A DNA stretch of 64,000 nt from Monoplex corrugatus (Eukaryota > Mollusca > Gastropoda > Littorinimorpha > Ranellidae), in the NCBI GenBank assembly GCA_030674185.1, contig JAPXFY010000018.1, positions 40,827,503-40,891,502 of the forward strand, read 5' to 3'. This document shows positions 54,817 to 64,000 of this stretch, piece after piece. The notes below the pieces were generated by a model. It had not been told where the DNA came from, did not search any database, and was given only the letters and a program-made list of their open reading frames with translations. Made by a program: the position numbers and the translations under genes. Each line of letters starts with the position of its first letter. The first letter of the stretch is position 1.

Positions 54817-57800
54817 TTAATACAGATATAGATAAACAGGATAACTTCAGCAAGTGTTCACTAGGTAACCATTTCGCATGGACTCAAGTGGTTTCAAAGC
54901 AAAGAAATAACCACAAACAATGAAGCAAGCAACAAAAAGACGAAAAACAACAACAGCAACTGATTTATAAACTGATGACATGGTTGGTTACTGGTGGACA
55001 GCGCTCAGACAGTTCTGTACACACTCCATAGAATTTTACCAGCAATGATCTTAAAAACATGAAGACCTAACCTTTCACCCAAATCTTCCAGTGTTGATAT
55101 TATAATACCCCCTCCATTGGAATGTACTGTCGTTCCTAACCACTGATTATGTGACTTTATCAAGTCGTTTATGTTTATGCTTGCATAATGCTTATGACCA
55201 GTAAGTATGTGTATGTATGGTTAGTTCTGTAATAATTATGGATTCAACTGTGTACGAGTGTGAACGTTCTAATGTGCGTGTGAGTGAATGCACGCGTGTG
55301 AGCGTGCGTGTGTATGGGCGAGTGCGCGCGCGTGTCTGCACTAGCGTGTGTTTGCGGGAGGGGCCAGAGATATCAGTTCTGTATGTATTACACTCTGTTT
55401 TGTTCATGAGTAATGCGTGTAACTGAGTTCAAGCGAGTTCGCATGGTTAGTGACACACATGAATGATTTATTCTTGTTATGATCTTAGTGAAAGATAATA
55501 CAAACGCCTATGATTAAGTAAGAAACATCTTCACAAAGAAACAAACAACGTAGACAAAAAAAAACGAGTTTAGAGCCGGTAATCTAAGCACCTGGTCACG
55601 GCGGGAAAGCTGGAGGGAAAGAGAGCACCGGGTAGACCCAGGGAGAAAAATTAATGCTGGACGGACTTGCAGAATGGCTGGGGACGGGGAGGGTGGGGGA
55701 GATGCTAGGGGCAACGAGAGATAGAGGCAGATGGAAGTCCATGATCGCCAACGCCATGCGGCAGGGCACCTGATGATGATGAATCTAACCGCCCCCCTTC
55801 CTCTTACTTTTTTTTTTTAATCAATAATGGCCCAAATATTTATGCACAACCCTCAGCCTATTTCAAAAGAATCTGATTTCGAATTAGAATTTGTTCAAGA
55901 CGGATTCATCGCATTCGGACAATTCCACATGCGCTTCACACACGTGTACCAGCGATGATCTGGCAGACTGTCAGAGCCTGAACAAAAATACAGGAGATTG
56001 ACAAAGACCTGAAAAGGGAGGAGAGAGAAGGGTGACTCATAGAACACTAAATTGACACCTCCAGAATGGATGAAGCATTACTAAAGATGGGCAGCGAACA
56101 GGCCAGTTTTTGTGACGCAGGCTGAGGTCAAACCGGAGATATAAAATCAAAGAACAATGCTCTTTCTGATGAACCAGCCAACCCGCCATTCCACTGGAAC
56201 AAGTCGAGTAACGCTGTGGTTAGGCGTTCGACCTCCTGAAGGATCACTGGCTTTTGTTCATAGGGTCCTCTTCTTCTCTTCTTCTTCTTCTTCTTCTGCT
56301 TCTTCTTCTTCTTCTTCTGCTTCTTCTTCTTCTTCCTCCTTTCCTGTTTCGTCTTCTCTTTCTCCTTCTTCTTCTTCTTCTCCTTCGTCTTCTCTTTTCT
56401 TCTTCTTCTTCTTCTTCTTCTTCTTCTTCTTCTTCTTCTTCTTCTTCTTCTTCTTCTTCTTCTTCTTCTTCTTCTTCTTCTCTTCTTCCTTTCCTCCTTC
56501 GTCCTTTCCTTCTTCTTCTTCTTCTTTTCCCCTGTCGTCTTATCTTTCTTCTTCTTCTCCTTCGTCTTCTCCTTCTTTTCCTTCTTCTTCTTCTTCTTCT
56601 TCTTTTCCTCCTTCTTCTTCTCCTTCTTCTTCCCCTTCATCTTCTTTGTCTTTTTCTCCTTCGTCTTCTCCTTCTTTTCCTTCTTCTTCTTCTTCTTTTC
56701 CTCCTTCGTTATTTCCTTTTTGTTCTTCTTCTTCACCTCCTTTGTGTTCTTCCGTCTCCGTCTTCTCCTTCTTCTTCTCCTCCTCCTTTTTCTTCTCCTT
56801 CTTCTGCTCTTCCTCCATCTTCTTTTTCTTCTCCTTCTTCGTCTTTTCCTTCTCCTTCCTCTCCTTCTTCTTCTTTTCCTTCTTCTCCTCTTCCTCCGTC
56901 GTCTTCTTCTGCTTCGTCTTATTCATCTTCTCCTTGTTCTTCTCCTTCTTCTCCTGTTCTTCTTTTTACTTTCCTCCTTCGGCTTCTACATGTATTCTTC
57001 TTCTCTGTTTCATCTTCTTTCTTCTTCTTCTCCTTCGTCTTCTCCTTCTTTTCCTTCTTATTCTTCTTTTCATCTTTCTTCTTCTTCTCCTTCTTCTCCT
57101 TCTCCTCCTTCTTCTCCTCCTTCTTCTCCTTCTCCTTCTTCTCCTCCTTCTTCTCCTCCTCCTCCTCCTCCTCCTTCTCCTTCTTCTCCTCCTTCTCCTC
57201 CTCCTCCTTCTCCTCCTTCTCCTTCTTCTTCTTCTTCTCCTCCTTCTCCTTCTCCTTCTTCTTCTTCTTCTTCTTCTTTCTTCTTCTTCTTCTTCTTCTC
57301 CTCCTCCTTCTTTTTCTTCCATTTCTTTCGTTTATCGTCTACATTGTCAGACCACATCTGGTGATAAACTGTGACCGTTTTCTTCAGTTCCTGTCGGCTG
57401 CCATGGAGCTTGGTGGTCAAGAGGACTCGTGGTCGGCCATACTGATGGCAGAAGCACCTTCTCGGAGATTCTAAGTTCACTCCGAACACAGCATGGCATC
57501 AGTGGCGTCAGCGCATATGGGATTTATTCCGAGCGCGGAGACGTTAGCTTGAGAAATTGAAACTGAAAAATGAACCTGTCCCTCTGAAAAAACATTTTAG
57601 CAGCAGTGTACTGAAGCTTAGAAAACCCATCTATAGATCACTACTTTAGTTGTCTCCGTGTTCCGGGCTTGTTGTTGTTATTGTTGTTCAAAGCCCAGCC
57701 GACTGCGTAGAGCCATATCAGGGCTATAGCCACATCACAACATACAAAACAGGGAAAAAAGAAAAGAAAATTAAGTACACATATCAACGCATTCGCGCAC

Positions 57801-58673
57801 AGAATCTAAGGACGTGCCCTGGCGTTGACCTCTTCTTCCAATTTATCGCACAGGGGATTTAAAAAACACACTTGAATACAAATTTATTCAGACGATTCCC
57901 ATGGAATCTCATCTGTGGTGGCAGATGCTACAGTCCCCGTCCCTGGGCCCCGTGTTTGAACCTCAGGGACAATACGCCCCTCCTCCGTTCTTTAAATTCA
58001 CACACATTAAAAATGGTAAATGTCATGCTAATGGTTGTGGGTTCGAAACCCGGAGGGCGTTACATTTAAACTGGCCTTGTCGCTGTCCCATCTTAACATC
58101 ACTGTTGTTCTGGTGGTGTCAGTACAGGATTAGAAAAGTTCCCCGTTCCCCCACTTCACTGGGATGGTTATCCCCGTCGGCCATATCACCTGAGGTGAGT
58201 GTCGACGTAAAAACTGAATCAAATCAAACTATCAATGATAAATGTGCATGATTCTCTCTCCTAGAAACATTTTAAAAGTTAAAACTGTTTCACTTTTACA
58301 ACACGTTCTCTTGAAAACATAATTCTAACATTAATTTATTCGATTCTATCATTACAATTAATCTATTATTCGAATTCTACCAGAAGGCAGAATTGTCTTG
58401 TCACCAAGACTCCGGCAAGAAAATACAATCAACACAACACAGAGCAAACACCAACACGGAAAAAGGTTGACAACGACGATAGAAATAATAGATACCGCCA
58501 ATAAAAATCAAAAACAAACGTTGAAAAAAAAATCAACAACAAATCAATGAAATCAAAAAGATAAAGTCAACCAATAACAATCAAACAAAAAAATCACTTA
58601 CCCGAATATGGTCATTCAGATTGTTGGGATCGCGATTCGTCATGTCTTGCATATCCATCTGAACCTGAGCCAT
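52578..58673 (-). CDS. Caveolin locus 4, cysteine-rich, intact; complement(join(52578..52910,58602..58673))
   Basis: Caveolin on the minus strand, 134 residues. Exon 1 (24 codons) ends NRDPNNLNDHIR with donor CGG|GTAAGT. Exon 2 (333 bp) starts at 52910 after acceptor AG (CT at 52911-52912) and ends in TGA at 52580-52578. Signature FNDVLAEP is at about residues 27-34, with Asn for the usual Glu. The scaffolding-like segment is DCVWTNSFKCFECC, the membrane hairpin has GIPLAMYW and HVTPC, and the C-terminus is [10 protein letters not shown], as at the other loci. Sixteen Cys in exon 2, partly at different positions from locus 3 in the scaffolding segment but identical in the C-terminal [14 protein letters not shown] block. 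It is the most diverged locus and is not part of the recent duplications. The 5.7-kb intron contains a mariner-like element, satellites and SINEs. Locus 4 is convergent with locus 3. Confidence 0.9.
53142..53172. repeat. (CA)n(TA)n microsatellite, left flank of the mariner-like element
   Basis: CA then TA repeats. The TA tract is continued on the right side of the element at 54534-54582. Confidence 0.85.
53173..54533 (+). mobile_element. Tc1/mariner-superfamily transposon, 1361 bp, in intron of locus 4
   Basis: The inverted ends are CAGGGTGTTTCAAAAAGAAT at the left and, in reverse complement, CAGGGTATTTCAAAAA at the right, followed on both sides by ACGCCAAAATCAT. TA lies immediately outside each end, as expected for TA target duplication. 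It sits in a TA microsatellite. The right terminus has an expanded A/T run. Confidence 0.92.
53355..54409 (+). pseudogene. Mariner-like transposase, single frameshift
   Basis: Transposase of the Tc1/mariner type. The N-terminal part (53355-53801) carries the helix-turn-helix DNA-binding region (SIRRWVRQFKESG, then a GKSPGRPRVTEEQVERI linker, then a second helix-turn-helix ending in TTVWRVLKRRLHM). The frame is lost near 53790-53797 and resumes one frame over with the first catalytic Asp (VFSDEATFH). Then come the second Asp (FQQDGAPPH) and a distal RSPDLTVCDFFLWG block; the third acidic residue is taken as the Asp of CDFF. I count 46 residues between the second and third Asp, longer than the 34 of classical mariner. 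The frame ends at 54407-54409. One indel makes it non-autonomous. Confidence 0.9.
54534..54838. repeat. (TA)n(GT)n(GA)n(GATA)n compound microsatellite
   Basis: TA to 54582, GT to 54622, GA to 54680, then GATA/GACA with two copies of ATTAATACAGATATAGATA. 54840-55200 shows no feature. Confidence 0.95.
55570..55787 (+). mobile_element. (TGA)n-tail retrotransposon 3' fragment
   Basis: It encodes the LVT.GKLEGKR region and ends CAGGGCACCTGATGATGATG. Short, with small indels. Confidence 0.8.
55895..56215 (-). repeat. SINE family S1 copy
   Basis: CATCGCATTCGGACAATTCC, CCAGAATGGATGAAGC, and CAACCCGCCATTCCACTGGA at the head side. Confidence 0.6.
56268..57335. repeat. 1.07-kb polypyrimidine (TTC/TCC)n tract
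   Basis: Nearly uninterrupted pyrimidine on the plus strand, purine on the minus. TTC dominates at the left and TCC/TTC mixtures at the right. Very long open frames here on both strands (Ser/Phe/Leu or Lys/Glu/Arg) are products of composition, not genes. Confidence 0.97.
57490..57570 (+). repeat. SINE 3' end fragment
   Basis: GCATATGGGATTTATTCCGA, then GGAGACGTTAGCTTGAGAAA and a TTGAAACTG end. Confidence 0.55.
57686..57890 (+). repeat. Interspersed repeat R1, 5' part
   Basis: Head CAAAGCCCAGCCGACTGCGT, then CGCGCACAGAATCTAAGGAC and TTTATCGCACAGGGGATTT. Confidence 0.75.
58017..58230 (+). repeat. SINE family S2, 5'-truncated
   Basis: It starts at CATGCTAATGGTTGTGGG with B box GGGTTCGAAACCC, then follows the copy at 42465-42715 to GTCGGCCATATCACCTGAGG. 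Confidence 0.75.
58602..58673 (-). CDS. Caveolin locus 4, exon 1
   Basis: Twenty-four codons from ATG (58673-58671) to CGG (58604-58602), followed by GTAAGTGA, a strong donor. The peptide starts MAQVQMDMQDMTNRDP. There is no Gln run. Confidence 0.88.
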
Positions 58674-59013
58674 GATGAAGAGTCAGCGAGAGTTCTTAAA
58701 TTCACCGGGATGAAGAAACAAAACCCGAACCAAAATCCCCCACGTTCGCAAAGTCTGCAGACAGCCAAGACCAGGAAGACCTTCAAGAGACCGAATCTCT
58801 TTTCTCAGACTTTCAGACGAGCACTGTGGCACAGATTCTTCAATTCAAGAGTTGACTGGGACAACGAATGTCAAAGATATCTTTATGTGTTTGTATCTTC
58901 ACGCATTTCTTAGCGACGGGTTGCTTGGAGAACTCATTTGTGTATGTGCGCAACACGTACAGAAACATTCATGTATGATCAACCTGTACCCCCTCTTTGT
59001 CGTCACATACACA

Positions 59014-59015
<2 letters not shown>
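58674..59015. other. 5' flank of caveolin locus 4
   Basis: Region upstream (on the minus strand) of the locus 4 start codon. I see no convincing TATA box or other promoter element. Confidence 0.4.

Positions 59016-59021
<6 letters not shown>

Positions 59022-59095
<74 letters not shown>
59022..59095. repeat. (CA)n microsatellite
   Basis: Dinucleotide tract with one AACA interruption. Confidence 0.95.
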
Positions 59096-59096
<1 letters not shown>

Positions 59097-59261
59097 CCAC
59101 ACAAAACAGCACGCAACATTAAAGATATCAACTGATCAATGTTCGGACCCTTGTATTGTTTTGCCATTCCGATATCCGATCAAGCGGACTAGGCATAAGA
59201 TAAGAAAGACGATGGATTCGGAGATGGGGGTGAAAGAATATTACACTGTGTGTATGTGTTA

Positions 59262-59272
59262 GCGTGTGTGTG

Positions 59273-59310
<38 letters not shown>

Positions 59311-59370
59311 CGTGCGTGCGTGTGTGCGTGTATGTACATATGTGTGTGCGTGTGTATGTGTGTGTGTGTA

Positions 59371-59413
<43 letters not shown>

Positions 59414-59607
59414 CGAGACCGAGAGAGAGAGAGACAATGACAGAGACGGAGACAGAGACAGAGACCGAGAGAGAGACAGAGAGAGAGACAGAGAGACAGA
59501 GAGAGAGAGAGAGAGAGACAGAGAAAAAGACAGAAGACACAAAAAGAGGGAGACACAGAGAGACTGAGACTGAGAGACACACACACACAGACAGAGAAAA
59601 AGACAGA

Positions 59608-59660
<53 letters not shown>

Positions 59661-59712
59661 TACAGACAGACAGACAGAGAGACACAGAGAGAGAGACAAA
59701 GAGAATCTGAGT
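59262..59712. repeat. (GT)n then (GA)n/(GACA)n tract
   Basis: GT-rich to 59385, then GAGA and GACAGA to 59712. Open frames are low-complexity translations. Confidence 0.95.
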
Positions 59713-59719
59713 GAGTGTG

Positions 59720-60490
59720 CATGAACACATAAGCTCTTTTGTGTCGCATATAAAATCTGAACGAGTTATCTAATTACAACCGTACACTATTTTCTGTAAT
59801 AAATGTAGCAGTCTGTTTGATGCGCATGCATGCGTGCGTAAACGCGTGTGCGTGCACGACTGTGTAAATGCAATCAGGTTTCGTTTCTTCTTCCATCCAG
59901 GGTAGAAAAGGAAGGACGGGAGAGGTGGGCTGGGTGGGGTGGGGTGGGGGTGGGGGTAGTTTCCTTCTTCCACTTAGGTCAGGAAGAGAAGGAGGGGGAG
60001 GGGGGGGGGGGTAATTTTTCCGTCAGGGTTTGTTCAGAGAAGGGAGGTGCAATTGAAGGGAACTCTTAAACAAACAAGAAACGAGCAAAACAGTGATTGA
60101 CTTCACAAAGCAAGAGGACCTACCTTGGTTTCTGACTCATGACTGACGTTGCTTGTCAACTTATCTGAAGTAAAAAAAATTTTTTTAAAAAAAGAAAGAA
60201 AAAGTCTGTAGAAGAGCCCCCCATTTCAGTTCCCAGCTACTCCCTCCCACTACAAAGTCCACAGATGAAAATAATGGGAAAGGTGGTGAGAAGAGGGAGA
60301 TGGAGATGGTATGATCACGGGTGGGGGGGGGGGGGGGGGATTGGTTTGTTTGCAGATTGTGTGTTGAGAGGTTGACACGTTGTTTTTCTTTCCTTCAATT
60401 TATTCAGACAGAAAACTTGAAGAGAAGTTCATCTTGTAAAATAAAAAAAAAAGGACTGCCCGCTCTCTCTCTTCTCTTCATTTATTTCGC
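59720..60490. other. No gene seen
   Basis: Contains poly-G rich stretches near 59935-60012 and 60322-60340 but no supported coding region. Confidence 0.4.
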
Positions 60491-60499
60491 ATGTCATAT

Positions 60500-60796
60500 A
60501 TGAGTCTGTATGTCTGTATGTCTGTAGTATGTATAGTATGCATACTATGTATGTATGTATGCATACTATGTATGTATGTATGTATGTATGTATGTATGTA
60601 TGTATGTATGTATGTATGTATGTATGTGTAGTATGATACGTATGTATGTATGTATGCTGTATGTATGTATGTATGTATGTATGTATGCATGTATGTATGT
60701 ATGTAGGTAGTATGTATGTCATGTATGTGTATGTGTATGTTGTGTATACATGTATGTATGTATGTATGCATATATATATGTATTATGTATGTATGC

Positions 60797-60829
<33 letters not shown>

Positions 60830-61270
60830 TGTATGTATGTATGTATGTATGTATGTATGTATGTATGTTGTACGTTATGTGTTGCATATGTATGTGTAGT
60901 ATATGTGTGTATGTGTGTGTATAGGGGACACACACACACACACACACACAACACACACACACACACACACACACACATTCATATATATATATATATTTTA
61001 TATACATGTATGCATATATACATGCATGTCTATACATAATGTGTGTGAGTGTATCTGTGTGTGTATGTATGTACGTATGTACGTATTATGTATGTATGTA
61101 TGTGCGTGTGTGTACGTTTGCATGCGTGCTTGCATGTATGTATGTATGTATGTAGATAGGTAGGCAGGTAGGTAGGTAGGTATGTGGGTAGGTAGTGGTA
61201 GGTAGTTAGGCGGTAGGTAAGGTAGGTAGGTAGGTAGTAGGTAGGTAGGTAGGTAGGTAGGTAGGTAGGT
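60500..61270. repeat. (ATGT)n, (CA)n, (TAGG)n microsatellite cluster
   Basis: TATG units at 60540-60890, CA at 60930-60976, TATA near 60985, TATG again at 61060-61150, then TAGG units at 61155-61270. Confidence 0.95.
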
Positions 61271-62270
61271 AACCGATTGGCATTTCTTGGTAAGAACGCT
61301 TTTCATTTTCTTGAATGCGGTTTTAGCTTGGCCGATTCTGCTGGCTAGTTCTAATGGGTGTATACATATCTATATATTTATGTGTGTATATGTGTGTGTG
61401 TATGTATGTATGTATGTATGTATGTATGTATGTATGTATGTATGTATGTATGTATGTATGTGTGTGTGTGGTAGTTTGCATGCATGCATGCTTTCTGTAC
61501 GCATATATAGTAGGTAGATAGGTAGGTATGCAGGTAGCTAGCTAGCTAGGTTGGTAGGTGAGTGGGTAGGTAGTCAGGTGGGTAGGTAGGTAGGTAGGTA
61601 ACTGATAGGCATTTCTTAGTAAGAACGCTTTTCATTTTCTTGAATGCGATTTTAGCTTGGCCGATTCTGCTGGCTAGTTCAAATGGTGTATATATATATG
61701 AGTTTGTTTCTATGTATGTATGTATGTATGTATGTATGTATGTATGTATGTATGTATGTATGTATATGTATGTATGTATGTATGTATGTTATATGTATTG
61801 TATGTATGTATGTATGTATGTGTTGTATGTATGGTATGCATGTATGCATGCATGTATGTATGTATGTATGTACGTATGTACGCATGTACAGTATGTGTGT
61901 GTACGTTTGCATGCATGCAAGCTTTCATGTATGCATCTAGGTAGGTAGGTAGGTAGGTTGGTAGGTGGGTGGGTGGGTGTGGTGGGTAGGTAGGTAGGTA
62001 GGTAGGTGTGGTAGGTTAGGTAGGTAATTGATAGACATTTATAGGTAAGAGCGCATTTCAATTTCTTGAATGCTATTTTAGCTTGGCCGATTCCTGGCTA
62101 CTCGTATTTCGTATGGGCATCTGCCATCTGGAGAGATGATCGTTCTCAGATATTCATACATATGAACCTGTCTCAGTGTTGTGCCATTTGCTGTTATTTT
62201 GCATGAGGGGATTTCTTGCTTTTTACTGATTACCATGACTTCATTCTTCTCGCTATTTAGCTCCAGTTAA
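61271..62270 (-). mobile_element. Retrotransposon fragment triplicated with (ATGT)n/(TAGG)n
   Basis: The same ~95-bp piece of the (TGA)n-tail retrotransposon (minus strand, encoding the SRIGQAK.AFKKMKS region) occurs at about 61271-61365, 61600-61690 and 62028-62110; the last copy continues upstream in the element to 62270. Each is bounded on the left by a (TAGG)n tract, with an (ATGT)n tract between copies. Confidence 0.8.
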
Positions 62271-62274
62271 CAAG

Positions 62275-62580
62275 AAACACCACGAGGGTGCCGACGGTAC
62301 CCAGAGCACAAATACCTCGCCACTCTCCGGGCAAACTCCTCCCAAGCTACCGACGCCACTCGATCGTCATTTCATCAAACAAAAGCGGGAGAGGAGAAAG
62401 GAGGTGTATCCACGTGTTGCAACACCTATTCGGACCCAGTCATCAGTTACCTTGTCTACTTTATTACTCAAGAATAGTAGCATTAGGTTCCACTGGACCT
62501 GTGTTACACCTAGTCCTCGTTATTGTACACACAGAATACCTGACCAACTGAGCTATCAGGCCACTCCGGACTGTGGAAAA
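62275..62580 (-). repeat. tRNA-like SINE candidate
   Basis: On the minus strand, CTGATAGCTCAGTTGGTCAG near 62555 matches an A box. A B box is not clear. It is followed by about 270 bp of otherwise unassigned sequence ending beside the retrotransposon fragment. Confidence 0.45.
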
Positions 62581-62644
62581 GTCGAAAAGTAATGTTCGAA
62601 TATTTAGTGTACAAATGGACGCTGTACTCAAACTGGCATTTCAT

Positions 62645-63125
62645 GGAATCATCATCATCATATGCCCTGCGGCATGGCTTTGGTGACCATAGCCCCCTAA
62701 ATGTATGTATCTATCCCTTGTTGCCGCAAGCACATCTTCCACCCTTTCTGTCCTCAGCCACCCTGCTACTTCGTCCAATATTTCTCCGTGGGTCTACCTG
62801 GTGCTCTCTTTCCTTCCACTTTTCCTGTTGTGACAAGGTACTCCAATTCCTCTTTCCTCAGAAAATGGCCTGTAAATGTTGCCTGTCTTTTCCTAATCTT
62901 CCTTATGAATGATCTTCTTGTGTCTGCCTCCATCAAGACTGTCTCGTTTGTTTTCTTTGCTGTCCAGGGAACTCTCCACATTCTTCTTAGAAACCACATC
63001 TCGGCTGCCTCAATCTTGTTCTGGCTTTGCTTGTTGACTGTCCACGCCTCAAAACCGTATAACGCTATCGGTTCTTTATAACATTCAAGAACTCTCTTCC
63101 TGATGTTAATTGATAGGTATTTGTA
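62645..63125 (-). mobile_element. (TGA)n-tail retrotransposon 3' end
   Basis: On the minus strand: [40 protein letters not shown], then GHFLRKEELEYLVTTGK and EGKRAPGRPTEKY. A frameshift precedes the end at ATGCCGCAGGGCATATGATG. Truncated upstream at the LSI codon region, the same place where the triplicated fragments stop. Confidence 0.85.
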
Positions 63126-63501
63126 TTTCAAGGAGTATGCTGCATATATGCTATACACATTACGTTTCTTTACGTGATCTTTTATAATACTACATGTACT
63201 TTTCCCATGTACTGTCAATAAGGAAAAACATGAATGTTAAAAGTATAACATAGAGGTGGGACTGTGTGCTTGTATGGGAATATTCCAACTGCCATTAAAG
63301 TCGCTATGTTTGCATTGCATACTTTTCATCTGCCGACATGGTCTGCTCTCATAAAGTAAACAGTGCTTCACGGTCTTTATTGTATGATATTGAAACAGTT
63401 GGTTTATAGGTCATGAGATATATCAGCGGAATATAGGAAGAATTATATATGGCTTTTTACCTGCCAGTGCATGTGTGGGCGCGTGTGTGTGTCTGCAACA
63501 C

Positions 63502-63507
<6 letters not shown>

Positions 63508-63556
<49 letters not shown>
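63508..63556. repeat. (GA)n microsatellite
   Basis: Dinucleotide tract. A second, mixed GA/GACA stretch runs from 63695 to the window end. 63130-63500 shows no feature. Confidence 0.95.
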
Positions 63557-63557
<1 letters not shown>

Positions 63558-64000
63558 GGAGATGACAGACAGGAAACGAGGCAGACTGAGAAACTAATTG
63601 ACTGGTGGACTTTTGTTTTCAAAGGGCAAAAACAATGAAAAAATACAGTAGTTTTAGTCAGTTTCCCAGCTCACACAGGCTTATTAACAGAAAGACAGAG
63701 ACAGAGACACAGGGACAAAGAGACAGACAATGAGAGAGAGAGAGAGAGAGGGGGGGGAGAGAAAGAGAGAGCAAGCAAGCGAAGAGAGGTTTGCAATCGG
63801 GTGTGGAGTTTAATGGTTTATGTAAGTAAAGGCGATTGTCTCATGACACAGGCAGACAGGACGAGAGAGAGAAAGCGAGCGAGCGAGAGTTAGAGACAGA
63901 GTGAGGGAGAGACAGAGAGATAGAAAGACAGAAAGAGACAAAAAGAGACAGAGTGAGAGAGACAGAGACTCAGAGACAGAGAGGCACATAGCGAAAGACA

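Noticed and set aside
56128..57489. Very long Ser/Phe/Leu and Lys/Glu/Arg open frames (up to ~400 codons)
   Set aside because: The TTC/TCC tract lacks stop codons in most frames on both strands; no domain is present.

Overview
This is animal (metazoan) genomic DNA: very repeat-rich, with GT-AG introns, tRNA-derived SINEs, non-LTR retrotransposon debris, a Tc1/mariner-type transposon and long microsatellites. The host genes and retrotransposon remnants would fit a marine lophotrochozoan, perhaps a gastropod mollusc, but nothing here fixes the species.

The only host genes I can support form a caveolin cluster. There are four loci, each with a short first exon and a ~333-bp second exon joined in phase 0. 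Locus 1 (+, exon 2 at 1581-1914, exon 1 outside the window) and locus 2 (-, exon 1 21542-21598, exon 2 16601-16932) each carry a different single-base frameshift. Locus 3 (+, exon 1 25907-25996, exon 2 35053-35385) encodes an intact 140-residue protein. Locus 4 (-, exon 1 58602-58673, exon 2 52578-52910) encodes an intact 134-residue protein. All keep the FEDV(I/L)AEP caveolin signature but are extraordinarily cysteine-rich (18 and 16 Cys in exon 2 of loci 3 and 4).

Layout. 1-5140 and 14040-18920 are the arms of a large inverted segmental duplication carrying loci 1 and 2. Between them lie a ~3-kb imperfect palindrome (5165-8135), SINE pieces, and a 3.6-kb 36-bp satellite (9855-13480). 18431-25220 holds a 30-bp minisatellite, retrotransposon 3' ends, a TTAA-flanked foldback, exon 1 of locus 2 and the first copy of a direct segmental duplication. 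25.9-36.4 kb is locus 3, whose 9-kb intron holds the second copy of that duplication, interrupted by a 1.95-kb reverse-transcriptase element; its 3' flank holds a 24-copy 19-bp minisatellite. 36.9-43.4 kb is microsatellites, SINEs and retrotransposon fragments. 43395-46500 is a 20-bp satellite with 340-bp and 980-bp higher-order periods. 46.8-50.4 kb is interspersed repeats and a CR1/L2-like retrotransposon 3' end. 52.6-58.7 kb is locus 4, whose intron contains a frameshifted 1361-bp mariner-like element and a 1-kb polypyrimidine tract. 59-64 kb is mostly microsatellite, with a triplicated retrotransposon fragment.

No rRNA gene, CRISPR array or bacterial operon is present. Most open reading frames in the window are translations of simple repeats and were left out.
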